From Gavia stellata (taxonomy: Eukaryota; Chordata; Aves; Gaviiformes; Gaviidae): 64,000 nt of DNA. The notes beneath the pieces were generated by a model, which worked only from the letters and a program-made list of their open reading frames with translations, was not told the origin of the DNA and searched no databases. The position numbers and the translations under genes were made by a program. The stretch covers positions 76,910,888 through 76,974,887 of the forward strand of contig NC_082596.1 of NCBI RefSeq assembly GCF_030936135.1, given 5' to 3'. Positions 12,392 to 24,600 of this stretch are shown in pieces; position 1 is the first letter of the stretch, and every line of letters starts with the position of its first letter.

Positions 12392-12449
12392 TCTTCTTAC
12401 GTTATGCAGGCAGATGTCTAGGCCCTGGCCTGAGGTTTAGCCACCTGAA

Positions 12450-13510
12450 AAGACTGTGAGAAACTGCTGGTCACGATATGAGAAATTGCTGAACACAAGT
12501 AACAGAGTGAGAAGCTGACAAAAATCACAGATGGCTGCTGTGAAAGATGGATGAATTTCACAGATGTTTAAGGGGAAGGTGGTCAAGCCTCACATAAAAT
12601 TGAAGGGAGTATTGGGGGGAATCTTGCAAGGTCTACTGTGCTGTATCAGTAACGCCGTGCTAGACTGAGGGGACCCAGGTAATGTTATCAGAAATACCAT
12701 TTTGGATAGGGATGTAGCAAAACTAGGACTGATGGGGAAAAGTAGTTAGGGGCGCATTGTTTGGGAAGAGACAGGAGCAGAGGAAGGAAAGAGTCAAGGT
12801 GGATGTGGGAAGATTAGAAGGGTGGATAAAAGGGGATGGTCTTATGTAAGCAGTGCTCTTGTCTGACAGCCCTGCGCCACATCACTGCAGTCTATCCCAG
12901 CTTCTTATTAAATCCTTTTTCTGATGATTTTCTGCTTGACCTTGCTTTCTGTGCTGCATCTGCGCGTGTGGATGTGTGTTATCAGTAGGTCTGGGCACCT
13001 GCAACTGGAGAAGAGGCCATGATTGATAGGGGCTGTAGGATCTGAGGGCCAGTCATGGGCTAGCCAGTGTGTTTAGGGCCAGGTGCTGTAGGGATCCCTC
13101 TGGGCATGCAAACTTCACTAATAAAACTCACTAGCAAACTTCAAGCTGGACTAGCTGGCAAGTAGGAGGAAACCAGCACCTGGAAAGAGCCAAGATAGGA
13201 GCCAGTGGCAGGGTAAGGGGGCTCAGCTTCTGGGCATGGATTTCAGATGAGCTTAAATCCCATGGCAATGTTTGAAGGCTGCGTGAGTGTGTTGTCTTTG
13301 TGAAGCTGGAGAGTGAGGGGGCCAGTGTGTCTCGCTGGTGAGCTTCAGTCCTGTTCGGCTGGAGATGAGGGACAGGATGGGGCTGTGTTGTTGGATTTAT
13401 GTGAGTGTATTTGCTGTTATGTGCATACTGGTAAAAGCACTGCTTGCTCTGCATTTGTGTCTGTGTGTGTGTATCTGCTATTTTGGATTAGGGGCTCAGC
13501 CTCACTCCTG
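12450..13510 (+). mobile_element. Possible solo LTR remnant of an endogenous retrovirus
   Basis: Directly downstream of FIGNL1 the base composition shifts to G-rich on the + strand. A TATA-like GATAAAAGG lies at 12825-12833 and an ATTAAA poly(A)-like signal at 12907-12912, about 80 bases apart, which is LTR-like U3-R-U5 spacing. It is followed by GT-rich sequence resembling U5 and recurrent GGGCCAG motifs. The left side begins near a TGTGAGAAACTGCTGG string. No gag, pol or env coding is visible, and I could not define target-site duplications or exact ends. It could also be unique sequence with chance motifs. Confidence 0.3.
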
Positions 13511-16500
13511 GCTGGACCCACAAGCTAAAACAGCGGCAGCTGCATCCATCAAACTAAGATGGGAGAAGCCTCAGTCTGAGAGTACACCCACTTGGGCTGT
13601 AGTGGCCGGGAAGGAGAAATCCTGTGTCCCAGCATCAACTGGGTTCCTCTACTCCTTAAAAAATCTTCATGTAACTGGTAAAATTCCTACCTAGCTTGTA
13701 CTTGGTGTTCTTACCTAAGGTCTGATCGCCCACTGGCTGAGCAGAGCTGCCCCTGAATGGAAAATAAATTAGAAGTTTTCCTTTGGATTCTTTTGTTAGT
13801 GTGGCAGAGCTGGCTGCAGTGGTGTCCATGCTTTATTTTCAGTTTCTCTAAAGCACTTTTTATCCCATTGGGGAAAATGCAGAGCTTAAAAGCTAGCTGT
13901 ATTTAGATTTTTTCTAAAAATGGATAAACGTCATTTAGGTAGGATTTTTTTAAAGCCATTTGAGAACTACAGGGGCTATGAGACTATAGTGAACCTTGAG
14001 TTCAGAGTAATTTGGAAGACTTCGCATCTCTTAGAGCTCATCCTGATTTAAACATAAAAAAGTCAGTTCTATTCTTAGCTTATGTTTTTAGTAAAGTATG
14101 GTATGTATTAGGAATTGCTTTTCAGAGATGTAAAAATTCAGGTATGTGAATTTATCTTAATTTTTGAAACAGTGAAAGTAGAATAATTAGATTATGTTGT
14201 AAGAATAAATGAGTGATGTCCCAACTGATTGACTTTTGTGCCACTTGTGTAAGGATCATGAGATTAAATCTGCTCTCACAAGTTTAGTGTTGGAGAGCTA
14301 TAAAGATGTCGTAGGTAAGATTTTTGCTCTCTCCAAACATCTCTCCAACCCTAATGAAAACATGTTCTTTAAAATTTTTTTCTCAGCTAAGTGAATGAAA
14401 ACCTCAGAGAATTTTAATTGTTTAGTAAAACCTAAGGGTTGCTCAAGGGTAATAAAACCATTATGTATGAATAAATAATTGCCTTATTTATGCTGGGAAT
14501 TATGCTGGTATGCTATGTGAGCATACTGTACTCATCTATGTATCTGAATATTCACATTTTAATGGAAATGGCTCTACTGACAGGACCAGTGAGAATGCAC
14601 ACGGTGGTAGAGAATGAAATGCCTCCTAAAATGACAAGGACTGGGAGAGAAATGCTGTGCCGCTATGTTTGTCTTCTGCAAAGCGGAACTTGCGAATGCG
14701 ATAAATGGTAAAACCACAGCGCCAGGCAGGAGTATTCCTCCTACTTCTTACGTTATTCATTACTTACCACTCTCTTGAATTACGTGAGCATGCTTTTGTT
14801 TTACAAAACACGTAGAAATAGTGAAAGGGAACATTAGGTAAAGTTTATTCTTCCTCTTTTTCAGTAATGATGCAGGTAATATTACCATCTCTTCAGCCAT
14901 CTAGCAATATTCAGGCTTTGCTGCAGGACTCACAAGTCAGCAGGACTTCCGATACTAGCCCAATACATATTTCATAACCCACTATAACAGTGCCACCAAA
15001 CAAGAGATTAGATGGCCGGTAACATAATTTCACAAAATACAGAAAATTGCACAGAAGTAGGGCATGATTGCAATTTAAGGGAAATCGTGCAGATAAATCC
15101 ACTTTAATGGATCTGTTTAGTGTATGCGGAAACCTATGTACTTCATTATTTACTCTTTTTGGCTGGCTGAACTTCATCAGAAGAAATGCAGGACTCTGGT
15201 TTTGTGGTTCAGTAACATTTGGTGCACAATCTCTTAGTTTCTCTTAAATAAAGGTAAATAATTGCAGTTCTGGAAAGGTGAGGTCTTACTAATAATCAAG
15301 GCAATTCAGACTCTTCATTTTCTCAGCGCATCTTGTATTTGAGTTAGCCAAATTGTCTCAGAGCAGTATGAAGTCCCCAGATGAATTTTCATTTATAGAA
15401 AACTGTGCCAACACAAGTAGGTAAAAAGCTGATGAAGCAGCAATGATCATCATCTGCTAATGGCAAGTGGATGAAAACCAGACTGGCCTCTAAGAGCATC
15501 GGTAAGATTGTCCTGTTGAAATAAGGCAATTTCTGTTTTTCTAATAGACATTATGGAACTATACCCAAGGCGACATGTCACTGGAAAAAAACCACCAACC
15601 AACCAACCAAAAAAACCCCCACTTTTCCTATTAAAATTACAGTTTTGATGGCAGTGAGGGATTGGTCTTGGTGAGCACTTAGATTTACTAAGACTTAAAA
15701 GATGCTTTGAACTGTAGATATACAAACAATGCTTCACTTGTCTTCAAACTCATGATTGTGTATTCCTTTGAAATGTAAATGAAAGCTGGGCTTGGGAGAG
15801 TTTTGAAAGAAGGCTCATGAGTAGTTTTCTTACCTAAAGAGGTACTCTGGCAGGTTAACCTTGGCGAACAGCCAGGTGCCCACCCAGCCCCTCACTCACT
15901 CCCCCTTCTCAGTGAGTTGGGGAAGAGAAAAGAGGATGAGAGAGCTTGTGAGTTGAGATAAAGACAGGGAGATCACTCACCAGTTACCACTGTGGGCCAA
16001 ACTGACTCGGCTTAGGGAAAATGAACTTATTGCCAATTACAATAGATTTGGGTAGTGAGAAACGAAAAAAGACAAACATTGGAACACCACCTTTCCTCCC
16101 TGCTGTCCCAGACTTGACTTCGCTCCCAGCTCTCCTACCCGGCCGCCATGGGGCTCGGGGTGGCGGGGGGGGGAGATTGCCGTCAGTACATAGCAGTTTC
16201 TCGCTGCAGCTCCTTCCCCCTCATGTTTTTCCTCTGCTCTGGTGTGGGCACTCTGTAGACCACAGTTTCTTCAGGAACATCCATCTGCTACGGCATGGGC
16301 TGTCTCGTGGGCTGCCGTGTGGATATCTGCTTCACCATGGGTCCATTGGAACCAGCTGTGTCTGGCACGGGGCAGCCCTTGGCCTCTTCCCATGGAGGCC
16401 ACCCCTGCAGCTCCCCCCCCACTACCAAAACCTTCATGCCTACACCCAACATAGATGCCTTCAGCAGAACAATTCACATAATTGCAGTGCTTGGTGAAGA

Positions 16501-19500
16501 TACTGCCATAAAATTCTTAGCCTTTTAAATACTTTATTACCATTCTTCATCTTCCCTGCAGAAAGGCAGTCATGTATGGTGCTGTAGCTATAATCAGTTG
16601 CAGTGCTAATAGATCTCTAGTACTTGGTTTTGTCCCATTAGGTCAGAAACTTCATATAATCTTGGCTCATACATGTGAAGCCAAAATTGCACTATCACAA
16701 AGTTGTGGGTGTGGAAAGGACTCCCAAGAAATCATCAAATTCTCACTTCGTGTAGGGTGAATTAATTTTTGTGATTCCTGGTGCATGCTTTGCCTAGTTT
16801 GTTCTTTAAAACATTCAGTACTTGTAAAAACCTTGGTCTCTTTTTGGGCTTAAACCACTTTTACTATTGAATGTTCATACCTGTACCAGTGATGATAGAT
16901 CACACTCAGGACTTCCTTTATACAGTATGTACTGCTATGCAAACACAATTTGGTAAATACTTAATGTTAACCATTAGTAAAATGGCTTTCTTGTCCGGTT
17001 TCTTCTTTAGCAGGATTGAAGACGGGCAAAATTCTTCCCCAATGCCTCATTTCCATTGCTATAATGCAAATGTTTTGTGCCTTACCCTGTCCTTATTGCT
17101 CACAGACATGGGGAGTTGTTTAACCATCCCCTTTGTAGCAGGTACTTAAAACAGTTGAGATCTGTTGTCATTTGGCATTACAATACTACCTAGGCTAAAT
17201 AAATGTCGCTCTTCCACTCTTTTTAATAATGACCTGTTGGTTAGACTTCTGATCACTTCTGTGGGTTCACGTCTCTCCTGCATTGTGGTACCCCGAACAG
17301 GACAGTGCTTGTTGGTGATAAGGGATGAAACTGGAGCAGAGTAGAAGGACTGAACATGGGTGCCAGGGTAGAAGATAGGTGAACTTTTCATTGGGGCATG
17401 ACGCTTGTTTTTTTCTTTTCAGTTTGTAGGCCATTTTCAGCAAAGTGGTGCTGAAGTTGCTCTTTTCCCATCTTTCCCAGCTTGGTTTCAACAGCAAAGT
17501 TATGCAGTGCAGCCTTCCTTTTCCATCACTTAAGTCGCTAATGAAAACACTGACACTGCTGCAGGAAAGACCCATGTGAAATCTTCTTTGATATGCCCTT
17601 GCCATTTGTCTATAACTGCACTTTGAATATGGTTTTACAATTAACTGTGCACTCGTGTTACAATAATTTAATAATTTCTATCTTCAGAAAATAACATGCA
17701 AGAGTTGTAAAAGATTCACAAAAGGTAAGATATGTCCTGTATTCATATTCCCATATTGCCAAGGAACATTACCTGTTCTAGAGGAAGATTAAGTTGTTAT
17801 CTTGTGGCGGAGGAAGATGCAGCAGCAAGTGAAAGGCAGTATTGTTCTCTTCCAGAAGTTGAAGGTCGAGGGAAATGAATGACAGCTGCAGGATGCTGAA
17901 AAGATACTGAATCTGCTTTTTGGCTGGCAGAGAGATGATGCAGTGCTTCATCACTGTAGGTTACTGGGGAAAAGGGCAACAACTGCCATTTCTCCACCCT
18001 GGGCATGACTGGAGTCGTTAGCTGGGCAGGGAGGAGGGAACCAGGAAAGGGGAACCTTCAGCTGTGCAAGCGCAAGCAGGGGCAAGGCCGCTGCCGTTGT
18101 GGATTTGGTTGTAGCATCACAAGCGTGTAGTCCGTCCTGACTTGGAAGTGTGCAGCTTAGATGGTCTCTCAGATTCCTTAACAACACCCTAAGCCTAAGA
18201 GTGTCCCTCTATTAGAATTATTTGTAGACTTCATGGGTAGGGTGGCATCTTGTGTTCTGTCGTACTTCTGAACATACCGCACTTTCTTTTGGCTACCGAT
18301 GTATGCAGCATAATCAAACATCCAAGCTAGAAACACAGCTGGGCTGTTCGGAGGCTTTTCGCCAAAGCCATGTGAGAAAAGCTTTCAGGAGCTGAGGCTT
18401 TCCTTAAATTGTGCCTATAGAAAATTCCAGTTTTAGATTAATTTGCCTGCTTTTGGAACTGGAATACTGCAATCTGAAATTCTCACTGGGCTTTGTAAAG
18501 TGGAAAAACCTGGGCACATGAAACTAAATGACCGGTCTGCTAATGCATTGCTTTGAAAGACTATCTGGAATAATTGTGTATTTACAGTCAGAAAAAAAAA
18601 AAAAATACTGGCTTTTTTTTAAGAAGAAAATTACAAAATTCCGGGCAGTGGCTTGTGAAAATTCCTACCCAATTCTTACAGGTTTTGAGTTCTGTACTGT
18701 GGGTTAAAATGTAATGAGAGATGAAATTGCCTAGGCTTCTGCTTTTAAATTTAGAGTAGCTTCTATGATTTTTTTTTACTCTATTTACTGATATTAGTAA
18801 AACTGTCTTCTGCTAACTTTTTACCTACAGCCAGAGGAAAGGATGTCTGTCAGTTGGGACGGTCCTTCCACCTAAACCTGTTACACAGAATCATTTTAAT
18901 TAATTGGCGTCACCAGTTAGAAATATTACTCAGTGGTCATTAAGACATACAGGTCTGTTTTCTCCTTTTCCAAATAAATTTATTTTGTGCCAGTTGCAAC
19001 TAGTGACTGCTTATTCTTGCAGATCTGATGTAATCAATTAAATTTCTTACAAGAGTTTTCATGAAACAGTTTGTGCTCATATACTTAATTCAATATTCTG
19101 AAGAAGGAGAAATTTGGCCTTCATTATTATTTCATCTATAGATCTTTTTTTCCAAATATGAAAAGAAAAGAAATAAGAAGAGGTGTGAGATATTGACATA
19201 GGGAGCTTGAATGCTCTTGATGCCTTGTATTTCTTGCATAGCAATTATATGCGCTGCAGAGTGGATATAGTGAAGAATATAGCCACGTAAGTAGAATTAT
19301 AGAGACTCTTGATTTTTCTTAAATTATGGAGAATTTTTTTCCAGAGGGGGCATGAACTCTGGAAGCTGGTTTCTGCAAGCTATTCTGGTGCCAGCTACCC
19401 CTAGAAAAAAGGGAGAAAATTCAAAAAGAATCAACAGAGAAAATTAAAATGTGTTATGGGGAAACTGATTACATATAAAGGTGCAAATAAACATATATAC

Positions 19501-21583
19501 TTTGAAGTTATTTTGGCAATGATGATAAAATTTTCAGTATCTGTTAATGGCTTCATGTTATATAAAAGCATACCTTTAGCAGTGATGGCATAAAATTAGG
19601 AAAAAGAAAAACTCCACTTTCAAGAAGGTCACAGAAACTCTGGGCTGGTATAGCTACAACTGGTGAGAAGGAAGTGGTAGAAAATACACTTGTAGTGACA
19701 AAGGAGAAGGTAACAGGTAATTTGTTCCTGGGTTCTGTGATTAGTCTGGTATTTTCTGAACATCCCTTGTGATTTTTTTCAATGATTTTAACAATAAATT
19801 TAAAAGGTTCCAACCTGCTTAATGTGGTGCCTTACTGTCATATGACAGTGAGTCTTATAGTTGACTGAAAAAAATTAAATGTGATAATTAAAACATTGTG
19901 ATATCGGAAGGCGTTCCAAACCCAGAAGTTTTGCACCAAAGAAATGCAAGAGAACTCAAGATCAGATTTTCAGAAACTTTTTCTGTCGTCTGCTAAAAAG
20001 ATATACTAACGCTCTCTCTGTAAATGTCTCAGAAGGGACAAACTGGAGTGTGCTGGGGACTGCTCCAGTGTAGTTTCATTCATGAAAACTATTTCTCATA
20101 TGCTTTTAAAAATAGTTATGGTAGTCCAACTCCCCCAATAGTTACGATAGTACAACCCCCTCCTCTGGTGACCCCAGAGCAGGGGTAATTTATACCAGAG
20201 AAGGTTACCTTTTATCTGTATAACATAATCCCCATTAAAACTTACATCTTTTAGGAGTCTTACTGCCCTTACAGCAGTGGAAAAGGAGTACCGCCTTACT
20301 TATATCGCTACAGAGGGATATAGCCATTGTCTGTAGGTGAGTCCTACTATCCTGGACACATCTGCCTGCAGATGTAGCAATGGTATTGCTGCTCCTCATC
20401 ATCCACAGGCTGGGGATGTCTTTCCCACAGGGCTGTCACCAGGAAAAATTGTGTGATGGGATACGTGAGCCAGATGAGCTCAAATGCTTTTGCTAGACAT
20501 GTCTTTAGGACAGATTTAGCAAGACTAAAAGATGCCTTGCTCAGTCTATCCGATATAAGGTTTAGAAATTTATGGAGAAAAAACTATCCACAACAAATCC
20601 ACTCCGTTTCTAGTAACAGCAGCCTTTTCAAGGGAAAGTAACACTTCTGTAGTGTTGACTTGATCTTTTTTATTGCCTGCCACCAGATGGGGATCTTTTC
20701 CCAAAGAAGTCCACCCAATTTCTTAAGGAAAGCCCGAGAGCAGTCAAATTTGTGTTTCCTTGTTTTGTCACTTAAAATCATCCAGTATTAATGTCTTGTT
20801 ACTGGCATTTTGTTAAGGATTATTGTTGATTCTTTGGGTGGACTTTGATTTTTAAGAAGATTTTTTTGGAGGGAGCTGTGAAAACCAGCCTGACATCTCT
20901 AGAACTCCCTATTTAACAAAGATAGGATTTTTAAAGATTATTTTACCTGTGCCTCAGGCTGTAATATTACACTGGGGTTGGGAAAAGAGGTGGAAATCCC
21001 GATACAGTGCATTTGTGTTGAAACTGATACTCGATCTTAGGAATTTTAATAGCGGAGTAAATGAGCAGATATGAGCAGTCTCCCAAGCTGAAGATCCTGA
21101 AAATGCATTGAAATGTAGGTACATAACAGGTAGGTAACAGGAGCTGAGTCCAATTAATTCAAGTCTCAATTCATTTGAGTTTTGTTTGATTGCAAATGGC
21201 ATTTGTTGCTCTCTTTGTGTTGCCTTGCAAGTAAAAATCATTAGTGCTATTGTAATAGGGTCGAGCATCTGGCACCACTCTTACCCCAGCGGTGCAGGGA
21301 CCTTCTCCTGACCCACCCGACAGAAGTCCCAGAAGACAGAACTCCTACGTGCTGGGTAATCCGTTAACTTTCTGGATGATCCCTCTGCTGATGTTCGACT
21401 GAGTTGTCTGGGCAGTGTAAGGCACGCCTGTCTGTGGTAGGTATTGTAGATAGTTTTCGTGACTGAAGAAACCACTTGACTGATTTCTCCAGAGAAAGAA
21501 TTCTTCAGAGCTGCTGAAGACCTCACCCTGTTGAGCACATTTCAAGTGAAAATCGCTGATGCCATCCACGATCATTGATCAAG
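13511..21583. other. FIGNL1-IKZF1 intergenic spacer, left part
   Basis: AT-rich sequence without recognisable coding potential. A moderately GC-rich stretch at about 16.1-16.45 kb contains G and C homopolymer runs. Short open frames on both strands have no recognisable domains. A purine run of 14 A lies near 18,592. Confidence 0.5.
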
Positions 21584-21727
21584 TATATTAAAAAACCATA
21601 TGTATTTAGATATAGGTGGCTAATACTACTCTATATTAAAAAACCGTATGTATTTAGATATAGGTGGCTAATACTGCTCTATATTAAAAAACCATATGTA
21701 TTTAGATATAGGTGGCTAATACTGCTC
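21584..21727. repeat. 48-bp minisatellite, three tandem copies
   Basis: Three head-to-tail 48-bp units start at 21584, 21632 and 21680. Each begins TATATTAAAAAACC and ends AATACTRCTC. They differ by eye at only two positions (CCATATG versus CCGTATG, and ACTACTC versus ACTGCTC). Since 48 is divisible by 3, one + strand frame stays open through all copies and encodes a repeated 16-residue IKKPYVFRYRWLILLY. This is a property of the repeat; no gene evidence accompanies it. Confidence 0.95.
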
Positions 21728-24394
21728 TATCTTCCCGAGTCCTACGGTTTCTCACTTCCCTGCGTTGTGGGTCAGATGCTTTGCAGCCAATTTACATCAA
21801 TTCCTGGCACTGTTTTTAAAGGAAGCAAGGGGGAACAGCGCGAAGTCTCACTTTCCGCCAACAACAGGAAGCATACGCTCTTTGAGTCAGGCAGCTTATT
21901 TCAGCCATGCCTTTTGTTGAACCAACAAATTACTGGGCTACGGATTTGGTCTTCAACACGGTAGTGCCGCTCGGCATATCCCTGGAAAGGCAACGGCACA
22001 GAGCAGCAGCATGGACAGTTGGGGGGGAAATCCGTATGCCGCTGCAATTCCCTTTTTCGAAGGGAACATTCACTTTAAAGACCAATCGTCTGAGGGAAGA
22101 GAGAGGAAATGGCGGTAACATCTCTCTCTTGTTCTGTCCTATGGGTCTGAACACGCTGCTACCAAAATCTTGCTAGGGGTGACCGCCGGAGGAGTCTCCT
22201 GTTGGTGTCTGGGATGATGCCATGTAACATAGCTGTTCTGCCTACTGAATGGTGCGAGGTGTACTCTTGGATCCTGTACTTAATTTTTGTGTCTAAAGCA
22301 GGCTAAGGTACTCTGTGGGGTCCGGGAATTTGTTATGTAGTTTTTTAAGACTTCCGTAAGTCAATCGAAAATCCCTGTTTTATTTTTTCCTGATATATAG
22401 TTAAACTATTCACTATAGTGAAGCTAATATGAGGCGACCTTAAAAAAATATAAATCCCTTCTCTGAAATATGCATCTTTGCAGGAGCTGTTTCCAGGCCC
22501 ACTTTTTGTATGCTGATTGTACGTGACATTTGTACCATTCCTTTTTTTTTTTCTTATCAGTGCAATAAAATTTTTTAGAAAGCTAACTGCAAAAGCCATT
22601 GTTTTTTATATCTACTTCATTCCTCCCAGTGTTTTCCTGATGCAGAGGCTAGGTTAGTCTAAAGAAGCCAAGAATGAGCAAAGTGCAATTTTATGAAGAA
22701 ATTATCTTTCGTGTTTTACTGCCCCCCAAATATTTTTTATATTATGTAAATTTACTTTCCCCTTTCCACTGCCACCAAAGTTCTGTGTGCTTGTTTCTTC
22801 TAGGTATTTCCTTTCTAACGACAGGCTAGCAAACTTGCCAAAGTGTGCTGTGGAGCGGAATACATCCCTCGTGAGGAAACGGGGTGTCTCGAGGTGCCTG
22901 GTTAAGACTGGAAGCAGATGAACGCTCCCGAGGCGGTGTCTGATGGCTAAGGACCGGGGCTGGGGCCCTGGCTGCTTTCCTCCTCCATAGTCCCGTGCCC
23001 TCGCTGCAGCTCGGGCACTCACGCTCGAGGAGCTGATGGGCTTCGCAAGGGCACGTCCCAGGTGAAGATGCCGGGTGTGCATACGCTGGGGAAGGGCTCT
23101 GACTGACGCGTTGTCAGGAGGCAGTCGCGATGGGAGAGCTTAGAAGGCAAGTCCCTGCTAGCCTACCTATGACAAAGCACTTATTCCGCTTCTCTGGAGA
23201 AAAAGCTCCGAGGATGACCTCAGAACACACTGAGAAAGACGGGCTGTGTGACTTCCCGTGTTGGCGTGGCGTGAAACAGCGAAGCGGCTTGGCCCTCCGT
23301 CTCTGCACACCTTTTGGAGAGGCGCTGCCGAGAGCTGCTGAGTGGCACCATCCTCCCTCTTCTCACCGCCCCGGTGCCCTTACCTTGCTTAACACTCGTG
23401 CAACCTAGGGTTTGAGAAAAAGCAAGGTATTGCTATAATATTCATAACGTAAGATTATGGAAGTGGCCAGAGGCTTAGTAGCAAAAATACACAGCACAGT
23501 AAGACGTGGAAAGGATGGGGTTTTGAGTCAAATATTTCTCTAATTGCAAAGGAAATTAGGCAAGCAGTTTGTTTAGGAGAAGCAGAACCAAAAGGAAAGC
23601 TCTTCGCTTTCCCCATCTGCACATACTGTTTCTCCAGAGAAGCTGTGGTGATCCTGCAAAATTTGACAAGGAGGGTGTGACAAGTCCTTCCCTATTTTCT
23701 GGAAATCCCACCCTCTTTCCACAGCTTATCTGAAGTTTCTATTTTGCACGTTGGTATTTGTGCAAAGTTTCCAGAGAGCCTTCTGTTTTCTGTTGTAAAT
23801 GAGCCTGCCAACTTACGCCATCATAGGTTTCTTTTTCTTTGGAGCATAATATTTTCACGTGGCTATTTCCCTGTTGGTTTTTTGTTTGGGTTTTTTTATT
23901 TTTCCTGAGACAGTTGGGAGGGTAAATAGAGTGATTTTTACATCGTGTTTTTAAGGCTTAGAAAAGCATCCAAATTTGTTAAATCAGTTGGTTACCATAA
24001 AACCGTTACTTGAGCAGTCCATAGCAAAACTGAGAGAGGGCCCACAGTGCCGTACATCAGACGGCCCTTCTCCCAATATTGTTTTCCTTTTTATCTGAGC
24101 GTCATTTAGAGACATTTACAAGGCAAAAGCTGTCTAACTTCAACAACTGATCACGGAAAGGATTATGTGTCTTTGTACGTTTGGTCAAAATATTCTGTCA
24201 ATTTAGGTAACGTAGGGTGTTTTCAGTAACGAAGTGGAAGGAAAACTGGCAACTGTTGGTTAAAAATATATAAATTATTGAATATTTTGAATTAGACACA
24301 CATCTAGTGTATACACATAGAGTACACCCACACACACTTTGATGTAATCTAAAGCCTGAATTCTTAGACCCGTGGCCTTTCTACAGCTCTTAGG
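21728..24394. other. FIGNL1-IKZF1 intergenic spacer, middle part
   Basis: Mostly AT-rich without recognisable genes, interrupted by a CpG-enriched patch at about 22,860-23,400, listed separately. The open frames here overlap on both strands and show no domain. Confidence 0.5.
22860..23400. promoter_or_regulatory. Orphan CpG-enriched patch
   Basis: By eye I count 34 CpG dinucleotides in about 540 bases, in a region where the flanks are almost CpG-free. There is no recognised gene start here; the nearest genes end about 10 kb away on either side. It could be a regulatory element, the promoter of an unannotated non-coding transcript, or a GC-rich island without function. Confidence 0.4.
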
Positions 24395-24600
24395 AGTTAG
24401 TGCACAGGTCTGCAAATATGGATCCCTGAGCTCACTAGCCACTGAAGAGGAAGCCTAAAGAATCAGCAAGTGTTAGAAGACCTGGCTACCAATCCTGATT
24501 TTCTCAAAAACTCATTGTGTGATCTTGAGTAAGGAATTTAGGCTTTTTTTGTGCTACAATTTCCCTTTCAGGGAAGGGGGAAGGATGTAATAGTTTCACA
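24395..24600 (+). repeat. MIR-like (CORE-SINE) remnant
   Basis: The stretch around 24,480-24,580 reads like a decayed MIR: CCTGGCTACCAATCCTGATT, then CTCATTGTGTGATCTTGAG, then TAAGGAATTTAGG, then a degraded TTTCCCTTTCAGG. These align in order with the MIR blocks for the TGGGTTCGAATCC box, the GTGTGACCTTGGGCAAG core, and the CTCAGTTTCC block. Ends are approximate. Ancient MIR copies are known in amniote genomes. Confidence 0.5.
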
